A DNA stretch of 64,000 nucleotides, from the NCBI GenBank assembly GCA_964474695.1, contig CAYYTK010000002.1, positions 241,853-305,852 of the forward strand, in the 5' to 3' direction. This stretch comes from DAOUBP01 sp964474695. GTDB lineage: Bacteria > Chloroflexota > Anaerolineae > CG2-30-64-16. Below, piece after piece: positions 42,352 to 52,400 of this stretch (its first letter is position 1; each line of letters begins with the position of its first letter). The translations under genes were made by a program, and so were the position numbers. The notes under the pieces were generated by a model. The model was not told the origin of the DNA, made no database searches, and was given only the letters and a program-made list of their open reading frames with translations.

Positions 42352-43503
42352 ATGAAGCGTCTATTCTTTGGCCTACTTGTCGTCACCCTGGTTATGACAC
42401 TGGCCGGCTGCGCACCGACCACGCAATCGAACACCATCAAGATCGGCTTGCAGGCCCCGCTGACGGGCGCGTTCGCGGCCGAGGGTCAGTGGGCCCAGCA
42501 GAGCGTCGAGATCGCCGCCCAACTGATCAACAGCAAGGGCGGGGTGTTGGGAAAGAATGTCGAGATCGTCGTTGCGGATGACGCCTCCAACCCCAAGGAC
42601 AGCGCCCTCGCCGCCCAGAAGCTGATCTCACAGGACCTGAAGGCAGCGATCGCCTCCTACGGCTCCTCGGTGACCGCTCCCGCAGCCGACCTGTACGACG
42701 CCAACAAGGTCGTTTCGGTTGGCTACGGCTGCACCGCCGTCCGTTTGACGATGGACAAACAGCGCCCCTATTTCTTCCGCACGGCAGGGCGGGATGACAC
42801 CCAGTCCGAATTCTTCGCCAAATTCGCGGTGGAAACCCTGGGCGCCAAGACGATCGCCGTGATGCACGACAACCAGGACTACGGCAAGGGCGTGGCTGAA
42901 GACGCCATCAGGTTCCTGCAGCCCTACGTCGATGCCGGTCAGACCAAGGTCGTGTACTACGATGCGGTGACACCCGGTGAGAGCGACTACTCCGCGGTTG
43001 TCAGCCAGATCAAAGCCCTCAACCCGGATGTGTGGTTCTATACCGCCTACTACTCTGAGGCGGCGCTCCTGCTGAAGCAGGGCCGCGAAGCGGGTGTGAC
43101 CAGCATCTTCGTCGGCAACAACTCCGTCCCCACCCCCGAGTTCGAAAAGATCGCCGGGGTGACGAACATTGCCGGCTCCATCCATCTGAATGAGCCCATG
43201 CCCCAGTTCCTGAGCTTCCCGGAATCGAAGGCGTTCCTGGATGCCTACAAAGCGAAGTACAATGAGCTGCCCGGGTCGATCTGGGCCGTCTACGCCGCGG
43301 ACGCGCTCAATGCGCTGGTTGCAGCCATCGGGAAGGCCGGCAGCACCGATCCCGACAAAGTAGCCGCCGCCATGCGCAGCATGACGGATGCCACCGGCAT
43401 CACCGGCCCGCTCTTGTTCACCGAGCGCGGCGACCGGAAGAACATCCCCTACTACGCCTATGTCTATAACGACCAGGGTGTCCTGGAGCTCTACAAGAAG
43501 TAA
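42352..43503 (+). CDS. livJ: Branched-chain amino-acid ABC transporter substrate-binding lipoprotein
   Basis: 383 residues. N-terminal lipoprotein signal: 'MKRLFFGLLVVTLVMTLAGC' with lipobox Cys at residue 20. The mature part is a type I periplasmic-binding fold: 'IKIGLQAPLTGAFAAEGQWAQQSVEIAAQLIN' and 'FFRTAGRDDTQSEFFAKFAVETLGAKTIAVMHDNQDYGKG'. It captures Leu/Ile/Val or a related amino acid or amide; the exact ligand is open. First gene of livJ-livH-livMG-livF. Confidence 0.92.
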   Translation: MKRLFFGLLVVTLVMTLAGCAPTTQSNTIKIGLQAPLTGAFAAEGQWAQQSVEIAAQLINSKGGVLGKNVEIVVADDASNPKDSALAAQKLISQDLKAAIASYGSSVTAPAADLYDANKVVSVGYGCTAVRLTMDKQRPYFFRTAGRDDTQSEFFAKFAVETLGAKTIAVMHDNQDYGKGVAEDAIRFLQPYVDAGQTKVVYYDAVTPGESDYSAVVSQIKALNPDVWFYTAYYSEAALLLKQGREAGVTSIFVGNNSVPTPEFEKIAGVTNIAGSIHLNEPMPQFLSFPESKAFLDAYKAKYNELPGSIWAVYAADALNALVAAIGKAGSTDPDKVAAAMRSMTDATGITGPLLFTERGDRKNIPYYAYVYNDQGVLELYKK

Positions 43504-43541
43504 CTTGCTGCTGCCGATGCAGATCATCTGCTGAACCACGG

Positions 43542-43581
43542 GGAGCACCCTCCCCTTTGGTGACAAAGGGGAGGGTGCTCC
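43542..43581 (+). other. 18-bp hairpin between livJ and livH
   Basis: Perfect 18-base arms (43542-43559, 43564-43581) with a GTGA tetraloop and no T-tract. Such stems after a binding-protein gene often protect its mRNA or partly stop transcription so that the binding protein is made in excess. Confidence 0.8.
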
Positions 43582-43600
43582 TCTGTAGAGGGGACGACCC

Positions 43601-44515
43601 ATGGAGATGTTTTCCGAGCAGTTGATTAATGGTTTGACCATTGGTTCTTTCTACGCGTTGGTCGCCATGGGCTACACCATGGTGTACGGCGTCATGAAAC
43701 TGATCAATTTCGCCCACGGCGACCTCTTCACCCTGGGCGCGTACGTGGGCTACACCATCCTGGTGATCGGCGCCGGGTGGGTTACAGCCACTTTCGGCGT
43801 GTGGGGCGGGGTGATCGTCGCGGTCGTGGGCGCGATGATCAGCATCGGCCTGGCCGGGCTGGTGCTGGAAAAAGTGGCCTACAACCCGGTCTACAAAGCC
43901 GGCCGCCTGCCCCTGGTCGTGTCCGCCCTGGGCGCCTCGATTTTTATCTCGAACGGGATCATGGCCGCCTGGGGGCCGCGCTACCAGGCCTACCCGCAGC
44001 CGGGGATCCCCACCGGCAGCCTGCTCCTGTTCGGTGATGTCCGGGTCACCTATGTCAAGCTTGTCACCATCCTGGTATCTTTGACGTTGATGGCGCTGAT
44101 GTACTGGGTCATCGAAAAGACCATCTTCGGGGCTGCCGTGCGGGCTTCCGCGCTGGACAAAGACACCGCCACCCTGATGGGCATTGATTTCCGGAAGATT
44201 ATCCGCTTCGTCTTTTTCGTTGGCCCGGCGCTGGGCGCCCTGGCCGGCGTTTTTGCGGGTTTGAACTACTCGAGGATCATCTTCAATCTGGGCTGGGTTT
44301 ACGGTCTCAAGGCGTTTACAGCCAGCATCCTGGGCGGCATCGGCAACATCCCGGGGGCCATGCTCGGAGGACTGCTGCTCGGCTTGATGGAAGCGCTCTT
44401 CGAAGGGTACGTTTCGGGAGCCTGGAAAAACGTGTTTGTGTTCGTGATCCTGATCGTGATCCTGATCGTTCGGCCGACCGGCCTGATCGGCGAGAAGATC
44501 GCCGAGAAAGTATAG
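43601..44515 (+). CDS. livH: Branched-chain amino-acid ABC transporter permease LivH
   Basis: 304 residues, about eight membrane helices. 'EQLINGLTIGSFYALVAMGYTMVYGVMKLINFAHGDLFTLGAYVGY' is the classic LivH start, and 'ALDKDTATLMGIDFRKIIRFVFFVGPALGALAGVFAGL' holds the EAA-like loop that contacts the ATPase. C-terminal 'GLIGEKIAEKV' is typical. Only 3 bases separate it from livMG. Confidence 0.95.
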   Translation: MEMFSEQLINGLTIGSFYALVAMGYTMVYGVMKLINFAHGDLFTLGAYVGYTILVIGAGWVTATFGVWGGVIVAVVGAMISIGLAGLVLEKVAYNPVYKAGRLPLVVSALGASIFISNGIMAAWGPRYQAYPQPGIPTGSLLLFGDVRVTYVKLVTILVSLTLMALMYWVIEKTIFGAAVRASALDKDTATLMGIDFRKIIRFVFFVGPALGALAGVFAGLNYSRIIFNLGWVYGLKAFTASILGGIGNIPGAMLGGLLLGLMEALFEGYVSGAWKNVFVFVILIVILIVRPTGLIGEKIAEKV

Positions 44516-44518
44516 CGC

Positions 44519-46408
44519 ATGAACGACATTACCCGCGCGATTACCCGACGCATCAATGATTCCCGTTCCGGCAGAGGTGCGCGGCCGGAGGACAAGCGCC
44601 AGCAGCGGATATTGCTCATCGCCCTGATCGGCTTGATGCTGGCCTTCCCCCACCTGCCGTTCATCTCCAACTATTGGATCGATGTCGGATTTTTTGTGGG
44701 CATTTATGTCCTGCTCGGCTTGAGCCTGAACATTGTCCTGGGTGAAGTCGGCCTGTTCAACCTGGGCCAGGCAGGCTTCTACGCCATCGGCGCCTACACG
44801 ACGGGCATTCTCTACACCCAGTTGCATATCCCGATCCTGCTCCTGCTGCCCATCAGCGCCCTGGTCGCCGGCGGGTTTGCCTACCTGGTCACCGCCCGCA
44901 TTATTCACCTCAAGGGCGACTACCTGTGTATTGTGACGATCGGCATCGGTGAGATCATCCGCATCGTCGCCAACAATAACCCCTTTGGCCTGACGAACGG
45001 TCCCAACGGCATCACCGGCATCGGCAACCCGGATTTCGGGCTGTTTTCGATCCACACGCCCACCCAGTTCTTCTACTACGTGTGGATCATTGTGGCTCTC
45101 GTGATTGTGGGGTTGATCAACCTGCAAAAGTCGCGGATCGGCCGGGCCTGGAACTACATCCGGGAAGACGAGATTGCCGCCGAGGCCAATGGCATCGACG
45201 TGCGCCACTATAAGCTGGTCGCCTTCCTGCTTGGCACGGCGCTGGCCGGTGTGGCGGGGAATGTTTACGGCTCGAAGATGATGATCATCTCGCCCGACAA
45301 CTTTACGTTCATGGAATCCTGTCTGATCTTCGTGATCGTGTTATTGGGTGGCCTGGGTTCGATCCCGGGCAACGTTCTTGGCGCAGCCATCATTGTCGTT
45401 TTCCCGGAAATCTTCAGGCCGTTCGCCAGCTACCGGCTGCTGTTCTTCGGCGCGGCCATGGTCGTGATGATGGTGTTCCGGCCGGGCGGCATCTTGCCCC
45501 GCCGGCGAGAACAGGCCGGGTTCGGCGGCCTGGGCATCGCCGACCTGCCGGCCGATGAGAACCGTTACATCGAGGAAATCGCCGCACGGGGCCCGGCTGC
45601 CCCGGCCGCGGCGGCCCGTCCGGCTGCCACGCCGGCGGATGAAAAGCGCAAGGTATTGGAGACGCAGCATGTCACCATCAGCTTTGGGGGGCTGATCGCA
45701 GTCAATCAGTTCGATCTCAATGTACGGGAAGGCGAGATCACCTCGCTGATCGGCCCCAACGGCGCCGGCAAGACCACCCTGTTCAACGGCATCACCGGCA
45801 TTTACCCGCCGTCCAAAGGCCGCATCATTTTCATGGGTGAAGACATCACCGCGCTCAAGCCGCACCAGATCATCCCCAAGGGGATCGCCCGCACCTTCCA
45901 GAACATCCGCCTGTTCCCATCGCTGACCTGCATCGAAAACGTCATGTCCAGCCCACACTGCCATGCCACCGCCGGCCCCTGGTCGTCCGTGTTCCGCACC
46001 GCCCGCCAGAAGCGGGAGGAACGCGTCATCCTGGACACGGCCGCCTACCGGCTGCACCAGATCGGCCTGTGGGAGTATCGCAACGAGCTGGCCAAGAACC
46101 TGCCCTATGGCAAGCAGAAGCTGCTGGAGATTGCTCGCGCCCTGGCCTCCTCGCCCAAGCTGCTCATCCTCGATGAGCCGTCATCCGGGTTGAATGACAA
46201 GGAAACCGAGGAGTTGATGGCGTTCCTGTCGAAGCTGAAGACGGAAGGGTTCACCCTGCTGCTGATCGAGCACGATATGAACGTGGTGATGGGCATCTCG
46301 GATACGGTCACCGTCATGGACATGGGCTCCAAGATCGCCGAAGACGTGCCGTCCATGATCTACAACGACCCGAAGGTCATCGAGGCCTACCTGGGCAAGG
46401 AGGAGTGA
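44519..46408 (+). CDS. livMG: Fused LivM permease - LivG ATPase
   Basis: 629 residues in one frame. Residues 1-335 are LivM (about nine helices; 'GLSLNIVLGEVGLFNLGQAGFYAIGAYT', 'AEANGIDVRHYKLVAFLLGTALAGVAG'). After an Ala/Pro-rich linker (about 358-378) comes a complete ATPase: 'LIGPNGAGKTTLFNGITG' Walker A, 'FQNIRLF' Q-loop, signature 'NLPYGKQKLLEIARAL' (usual LSYG is LPYG) and 'LLILDEPSSGLND' Walker B. Normally two genes. The C-terminal helix 'DPKVIEAYLG' is that of LivG. It should sit in the membrane with the ATPase inside the cell. Confidence 0.95.
   Translation: MNDITRAITRRINDSRSGRGARPEDKRQQRILLIALIGLMLAFPHLPFISNYWIDVGFFVGIYVLLGLSLNIVLGEVGLFNLGQAGFYAIGAYTTGILYTQLHIPILLLLPISALVAGGFAYLVTARIIHLKGDYLCIVTIGIGEIIRIVANNNPFGLTNGPNGITGIGNPDFGLFSIHTPTQFFYYVWIIVALVIVGLINLQKSRIGRAWNYIREDEIAAEANGIDVRHYKLVAFLLGTALAGVAGNVYGSKMMIISPDNFTFMESCLIFVIVLLGGLGSIPGNVLGAAIIVVFPEIFRPFASYRLLFFGAAMVVMMVFRPGGILPRRREQAGFGGLGIADLPADENRYIEEIAARGPAAPAAAARPAATPADEKRKVLETQHVTISFGGLIAVNQFDLNVREGEITSLIGPNGAGKTTLFNGITGIYPPSKGRIIFMGEDITALKPHQIIPKGIARTFQNIRLFPSLTCIENVMSSPHCHATAGPWSSVFRTARQKREERVILDTAAYRLHQIGLWEYRNELAKNLPYGKQKLLEIARALASSPKLLILDEPSSGLNDKETEELMAFLSKLKTEGFTLLLIEHDMNVVMGISDTVTVMDMGSKIAEDVPSMIYNDPKVIEAYLGKEE
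46397..46405 (+). promoter_or_regulatory. Strong Shine-Dalgarno pointing to an ATC start of livF
   Basis: AAGGAGGAG lies at the end of livMG and ends 4 bases before ATC at 46410. No ATG, GTG or TTG occurs in the livF frame between the preceding in-frame stop at 46356 and GTG 46458. Confidence 0.75.
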
Positions 46409-46409
46409 C

Positions 46410-47159
<750 letters not shown>

Positions 47160-47515
47160 CCTCGTGAAACGTGAGGCGTGGTGCGTGCGTGTAGAATCGA
47201 GGCTTCAGCCGGTAGGACGCAGATTCACCTGATTTTCCTGATCATTAGTGCGGTCGCCGGAATCGAGGCTTTAGCCGGTCTCCGCGTGGTGCGTGAGGCG
47301 TGATACACCCCAACAGAAAACTCTCACGCGGTCATCCTGAGCGGGTCGACCACTCAAGGTCCGTTGCAGCGAAACGCCAGCGAAGGATCTCGTCTCAGGG
47401 ATTTCAGCCGGCGCTCATGTTGCCAAAAACCGGCCGGGATTAGAGGATTAGGGGCGAGCTCCAAACAGGCCCCCAATCCCGGCGCTTCTCAGGGCAGAAA
47501 ACTGGAGATAAGCCG
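47160..47515. repeat. Repeat-filled spacer after livF
   Basis: 356 bases with no gene. Holds CGTGAAACGTGAGGCGTG-type units (47163-47188, 47285-47302), two GAATCGAGGCTT.AGCCGG copies (47194, 47259), a CATCCTGAGCG...CGAAGGATC block (47333-47393) and GGATTAGAGGATTAGGGG at 47437-47454, whose near-inverse sits at 48276-48296. Confidence 0.8.
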
Positions 47516-47968
47516 ATGATATCCAAAGCCACCGTCGACGATTTCCTGGCCCACGAGCCGTGGGCCGTCGTGGGGGTCTCCCGCGACCCGAAGAAGTTCG
47601 GCCACACCGCGTACAAGGAGCTCAAAGCGCGCGGCCACCGCCTGGTGCCGGTCAACCCCAAGATGGAAAGCTTCGAGGGGGACCGGTGCTATCCCAGCCT
47701 GGGCGCCCTGCCCGAGGGAGCCGGCGACGCGCTGATCATCGTCCCGCCCGCGCAGACCGAGCAGGTCGTGAAGGACGCGCTGGCCGCGGGCATCCGCCGC
47801 GTCTGGATGCAGCAGGGCGCCGAGTCGGACGCGGCGATCCAATTCTGCCGGGAGAACGGCATCAGCGCGGTGCACGGCGAGTGCATCATGATGCATGCCG
47901 CGAACACCGCGTTCTTCCATAAGATGCACCGGTGGGTGTGGGGGGTGTTGGGGAAGCTGCCGAAGTAG
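47516..47968 (+). CDS. CoA-binding domain protein (YccU-like)
   Basis: 150 residues. Small Rossmann-fold protein of the CoA-binding 2 family: 'WAVVGVSRDPKKFGHTAYKELKARGHRLVPVNPK' carries the nucleotide loop, then 'DALIIVPPAQTEQVVKDALAAGIRRVWMQQGAES' and 'NGISAVHGECIMMHAA' with the conserved Cys. Binds CoA or a related nucleotide; role unknown. GGAG 8 bases before ATG. Confidence 0.9.
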   Translation: MISKATVDDFLAHEPWAVVGVSRDPKKFGHTAYKELKARGHRLVPVNPKMESFEGDRCYPSLGALPEGAGDALIIVPPAQTEQVVKDALAAGIRRVWMQQGAESDAAIQFCRENGISAVHGECIMMHAANTAFFHKMHRWVWGVLGKLPK

Positions 47969-48742
47969 GTTGGTAGATTGGTAGGTTGGTTCCTGTCATT
48001 CTGAGGCGACCTTCGGTCGACGGGGCGCGAAGAATCTCGTGGTGCGTCTCCCCGTCCCCCCGTCTCCCCGTCCCTTCGCCGCCCGGCCGTTCCGCACCGC
48101 GTCCGTCCTGCTGATGGGCCTCGACCTGGCTGCGGTCGTGCTCCTGGTGCTGCCCGCCTCGAATGCCTGGTTTCGCGCGCTGAATCGAGCGCCGGTCGCG
48201 GCGGCGCTGGCCGCACGGAAGAGAAAGAAGCGCCGATCTTAGCAACGAAGGGCGCTCTGATGGCTTGCGGGACGTCCCCTAATCTCCTAATCCCGGCCCC
48301 TCCGAGCGGTTAGCGGGGATTTGGGGATTTGGGGTACCTTCGCAGAAGAAAAAGCCCCAGCCGCGGCAAAGAAGGGCGCTCTCAAAAAAGACTCCAAATA
48401 GGATCCTTCTTGCGCCAGGCAATCCTCGCCCCATGCGGGATATGTACGCGCCTTTGTCCAATTCTATTACCTATTGCGCGTTCATATACCCCATGCTATA
48501 CTTATTCCTGTGGTTGCTAGAGAATGACGAGTTCGACTTTCTGCAGCAGGAACGCGCATAAGCCAACAAGGCAACGATTGATCTGTGACTGGCCGCTTAG
48601 TAATGAAGAAAATCTGGCTGGCGAGTCACCAGGACCCGGCCGCCCCGCTTGGACTGGTCGGTTGGTGGTGGGGCTTGACGCTCCTCTCCAACTCACTGGG
48701 TCGCATTGCAGGAAGGCTGGCGCATGGGTGTTGTCTAGCTGT
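47969..48742. other. Long spacer with repeats; possible tiny ORF at 48113-48242
   Basis: Holds GTAGGTTGGT repeats (47968-47990), CATTCTGAGGCGACC...GAAGAATCTCG (47997-48037), a CGTCTCCCCGTCCC tandem (48045-48076) and the inverse of the 47437 repeat at 48276-48296. A 42-residue frame from ATG 48113 ('MGLDLAAVVLLVLPASNAWF' then 'RALNRAPVAAAL' and a Lys/Arg tail) could be a small membrane peptide but has no ribosome binding site. The second half is noticeably AT-richer than the window. Confidence 0.5.
48474..48502 (+). promoter_or_regulatory. Promoter before the orphan membrane protein
   Basis: TTGCGC, 17-base spacer, TATACT in a locally AT-rich stretch. Confidence 0.5.
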
Positions 48743-49264
48743 ATGGTACTACGTCGCAATAAGCCCAACTTCGACACTAAGAGCGCCCGCGAAGCTGTGA
48801 CAGGTGGTCTTTTCCTCGCGCTTGTGTCATGGGTGCTCGGCCTTCCCTTTGCAGTTTACCTTATTGTGACCGGAATCAAAGACAGAGCGTTTTGGTCTGT
48901 TTTGGTGGGTCTATTCATGGTTCCCATCCTGCTATTCCAGGGCGTCATGGACATCGGAATGGTTCTGGATGGGATATCGACCCTGGTTGACCGAAAGCAT
49001 TGGATCAGTGGTGCAGCAAGAACCTACGCGAAAGTACTGCAGAAGAAAGAGGACTCGTACGACGCCAGCTATGATGAGGGAACCGTCTTCACGCATGAGT
49101 TGGCGCTGGCCATCGAACCATTCATGGCGGTTGACGATGCGAATAAGCAATGCGTCTGGGCGAGCGTGAGCAAACAGATCTATGATAAGTATGCCACAGG
49201 CGACATTGCCGGGGTCTATTACCTTCCCTCCAGCCCGCTGACTTTCGTCATTGATGGTGAATAG
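48743..49264 (+). CDS. Orphan membrane protein of unknown function
   Basis: 173 residues from ATG 48743. The frame is open up to 48524, but that part looks non-coding. Two hydrophobic segments are visible ('AVTGGLFLALVSWVLGLPFAVYLIV' and 'FWSVLVGLFMVPILLFQGVMDI'), followed by a soluble C-terminus ending 'FVIDGE'. Base use is less GC-rich than the neighbours, hinting at recent arrival. No family recognised. It lies at the edge of the restriction/toxin island. Confidence 0.55.
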   Translation: MVLRRNKPNFDTKSAREAVTGGLFLALVSWVLGLPFAVYLIVTGIKDRAFWSVLVGLFMVPILLFQGVMDIGMVLDGISTLVDRKHWISGAARTYAKVLQKKEDSYDASYDEGTVFTHELALAIEPFMAVDDANKQCVWASVSKQIYDKYATGDIAGVYYLPSSPLTFVIDGE

Positions 49265-49344
49265 TACTTACTGGCGTGAGCACCGTTCCGTCAGCCCTCT
49301 CCCCCCTCCGTCTCGAATTGACTCAGCTGCGCCGGCGGGGTTTG

Positions 49345-49470
49345 GACCACGGAGTCACGAAGACCGCGAAGGTCGCGAAGCACCCAGAGACTCACTGCGG
49401 CGCACGCCTTCGTGATTTTCGCGGTCTTCGCGGCTTCGCGATCCAGGGTCTTCGCCGCTTCGCGATCCAA
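49345..49470. repeat. CACGAAG/CGCGAAG inverted repeats
   Basis: CACGAAGACCGCGAAGGTCG at 49358 onward is followed by its partial inverse TTCGTGATTTTCGCGGTCTT at 49409, then CTTCGC.GCTTCGCGATCC twice. These lie directly after the restriction-methylase stop and may terminate it. Confidence 0.75.
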
Positions 49471-49475
49471 AACCT

Positions 49476-52400
49476 CTACGCCGTCGCGTACCTTCCATCC
49501 TCCCCCGCGCGCGCCTGCCCCAGCGCGGCCAGCGCGGCCAGCCACTCGCTCACCCGGCCAGCCGGCGCCGCGCCGGTTCCGGCGGCGTCGAACGCCGCCG
49601 CGACCTCTTCCGGCGTCACCGGCCGGCCCAGCGCCACCAGCGCGGCGCGCACCGCGGCGGCCTGCTCCGCCAGCCCATCGGGCCAGGGGAGGAGGGGGCG
49701 CGCGGCGGGAGGGGCTTCGGCGCCGGGGGCCTCTTCTTCGAATGGGGCGGTCGTGAAACGTGATGTGCGATCGGCCGGCGCCTGGTACTCCGGCCGCAGC
49801 CAGCGCACCAGCCCGCGCGCCTCTTCAGCCGCGCGTTCCGCGTTGAGCGCTACAAGCCGCGCCAGGATCTCCTCGTCGCTCAGCGTCGTGGGCCAGCCGT
49901 ACGCGTCGAACACAGCCGCGTCCAGGTCGTCGTGGAGCTGCCGCAGCACGGAGACCAGCCCCTGCTCGTGCGTGACCTTTTCGGCCTTGGAGAGCGCCTC
50001 GCCCGCGCGCAGCTTCTCCAGCACGTTGTACATGTCGGTGAGGGTCAGCTTCGGGTGCTGGGCCTGCTGGCGTTTACGGTGGCCGTCGAGCTCCTCCGCG
50101 AGGCCGCGGATGCGCGCCCTTTGCGCGTCGGTGGCGTCGGGAAAGGGGAAGGGATCAAAGCATCGTGATTTGGTATAGATCGGCCTGTCCTCCAGTGTGC
50201 CACCATTGGCCAATGCCCAAGTCACATGGATTCGACTTGCTAGAATACCAAGAAAGAACGCATCTTCTAGCGCAAAATTTGTAAGTCGGTTATCTGGGAG
50301 AATATCGCCGGCGAGAAACACAAACACCCGATGCTTGGAAGTCTCTGGAGTAGAGATGAAGCGGTTCAGACCAGCAGATGTCTGTCGCCACAAGGGTCGT
50401 TCCCAACCGAACCGCCACCAGGTTTCACGAATGGATCTGCGGCGATTCTGGTCGCGTTCAGGTTTCACGCGATCAAGCACCCTTTGATAGGCGTCGGGAT
50501 GAAGGGTGGAGGCCTCCTGTTGCGAACACCCAAAAAAGTCAATCACAAACGCGTTTCTACTTCGGCCGACCAGATCACTGCCATTGATGTATTTGCGAAT
50601 CACCTGACGAGCCCTGCTGCTTCGGGCAAGCCCGGTCAGGCGTATTGCCTCGTCATGATCGACGATGAAACCAGAGCCGTAAAGCTGGACTCCTGGTGAA
50701 CATAAGCCGGCATTTGCTCGCAATCCCCGCGCTTGATCCAAATCAACGCCTGCTGTCAGGTCAGAGTTGATCTTGGAGGCCAGTGAGAATTCGACCGACA
50801 CAGCACCGTCTGTCTGTTCGGCGATGACTTTGCCAAGATGCACCTCGTTGGACTGGGACGCCTGTCCAACGGTCATCGCAATTCGCACGGCGGCAGCGCT
50901 TTCAGTGTCGACCCAAGGATGATCAGGAATAGCCATTACCAGCTGGAGGGGGTTTGAGGCCTCCAGATGGTACCGGAGAACCCTTCTCTGAAAGACCTGA
51001 GTGATACTGTTGGTGGTGATGAAACCGAATCGCCTGATCTGCTTCTCCCGAGCTTTAGCCGCTGCACGATCCCACCAATACATTACGTAATCCGCCTTCT
51101 GTGGAATCTGAGGATAGGCAGACCAAAGTCCTTCTACGTAGCCATCGCCCTGTGCTTGGCGAATTCGCCAGCCACCGATGAACGGCGGATTCCCCACCAC
51201 AAACTCCGCGTCCGGCCACTCGGCGGGGCGGGGATTGATATAGCGGTACGCGGGGATGCGCGCGGCCTCGTCCGGCACCTGCTCGCCGGTCACGGGGTGC
51301 GTCACGGTCGTCCGGCCGTCCCAGCGGGTGACGGGCCGCCCCGCGGCATCCAGCAGCGGCTCGATCGCGTCCCACGCCAGCACCGCGTCGCGGCGCTCGA
51401 TGTTGTGGTAGTTTGCCAGGATCGGCTCGGGCAGGTGGCCCACATCCCCTGCGGTCTGCAAGCGCCAGCGCAGGTAGCCGATCCACAACACCAGCTCGGC
51501 GATGGCGGCCGCGCGGGGGTTCACCTCGATCCCCAGCAACTGCCGCGGGGTCACGCGCACCGCCTCCAGCTCCAGCAGCATCTGGTCCGCGCCGAGCTGC
51601 CGGCGCACCTCCAGCACCTCCGCCTCCAGCCGCAGCAGGTGCTCCAGGCTCACGTAGAGAAAGTTGCCCGTGCCGCACGCGGGATCCAGGATCCGGACGG
51701 CCGCCAGCCGCCGCTGGAACGCCTCCACCTCCCCCAGCGCCTTGTCGGGCTTGCCGTCCTCCACCAGCCGCAGCGCCGCGGCCTGGACCGCCTCCCACTC
51801 CGCGCGCAGCGGCTCGACCACCGTGGGCGTCACCAGCCGCTCGACGTAGGCGCGCGGGGTGAAGTGTGCGCCGAGCTTGTGCCGCTCCACCGGGTCCAGC
51901 GCGCGCTCCAGCAGCGCGCCGAAGATCGCCGGCTCCACGTCGCGCCAATCCGCCTGCGCGGCCTCGATCAGCAGTTGGAGCTGGTCCTCCGTGAGGGGCA
52001 GCCCGGCGGCGTCCTCGAACAGCCCGCCGTTGAAGTGAGGGATGGGCAGCCGCAGCGCCAGCGAGAAGCCGCCGTGCGCCATGGTGCTCCACAGCTCCTC
52101 GACGAAACGGGGGAAGTGGGCCACGTTGCGCCGCGCGTCCGCCAGCAGTTGGGTGAAGCTGCCCGCGGGGAGCAGCGCCACGTCCTCCGCGAACATGGTG
52201 AACAGGCAGCGCATCAGGAAATGGGCCACCGCGTCGGGGTCGTGCCCCCGTTCCAGCGCCTGGGCCAGCCGCGCCAGCCGGGCCGCGATCTCGCGCGTGA
52301 CGCGCGCCGCGCGGCGGCCGGGGTCGAGGCTCATGGGGTCGAGCCAGACCGTCCGCAGCAGCTCGCGCGTCTCGGGCTGGTGCAGGTCGGCCAAGCTGAT

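Noticed and set aside
43418..45208. 596-codon minus-strand frame opposite livH and livMG
   Set aside because: Low-complexity Asp/Gln/His content and complete overlap with conserved transporter genes.
48039..48112. N-terminal part of a 67-codon frame
   Set aside because: It is translated from a CGTCTCCCCGTCCC tandem repeat and has no ribosome binding site.
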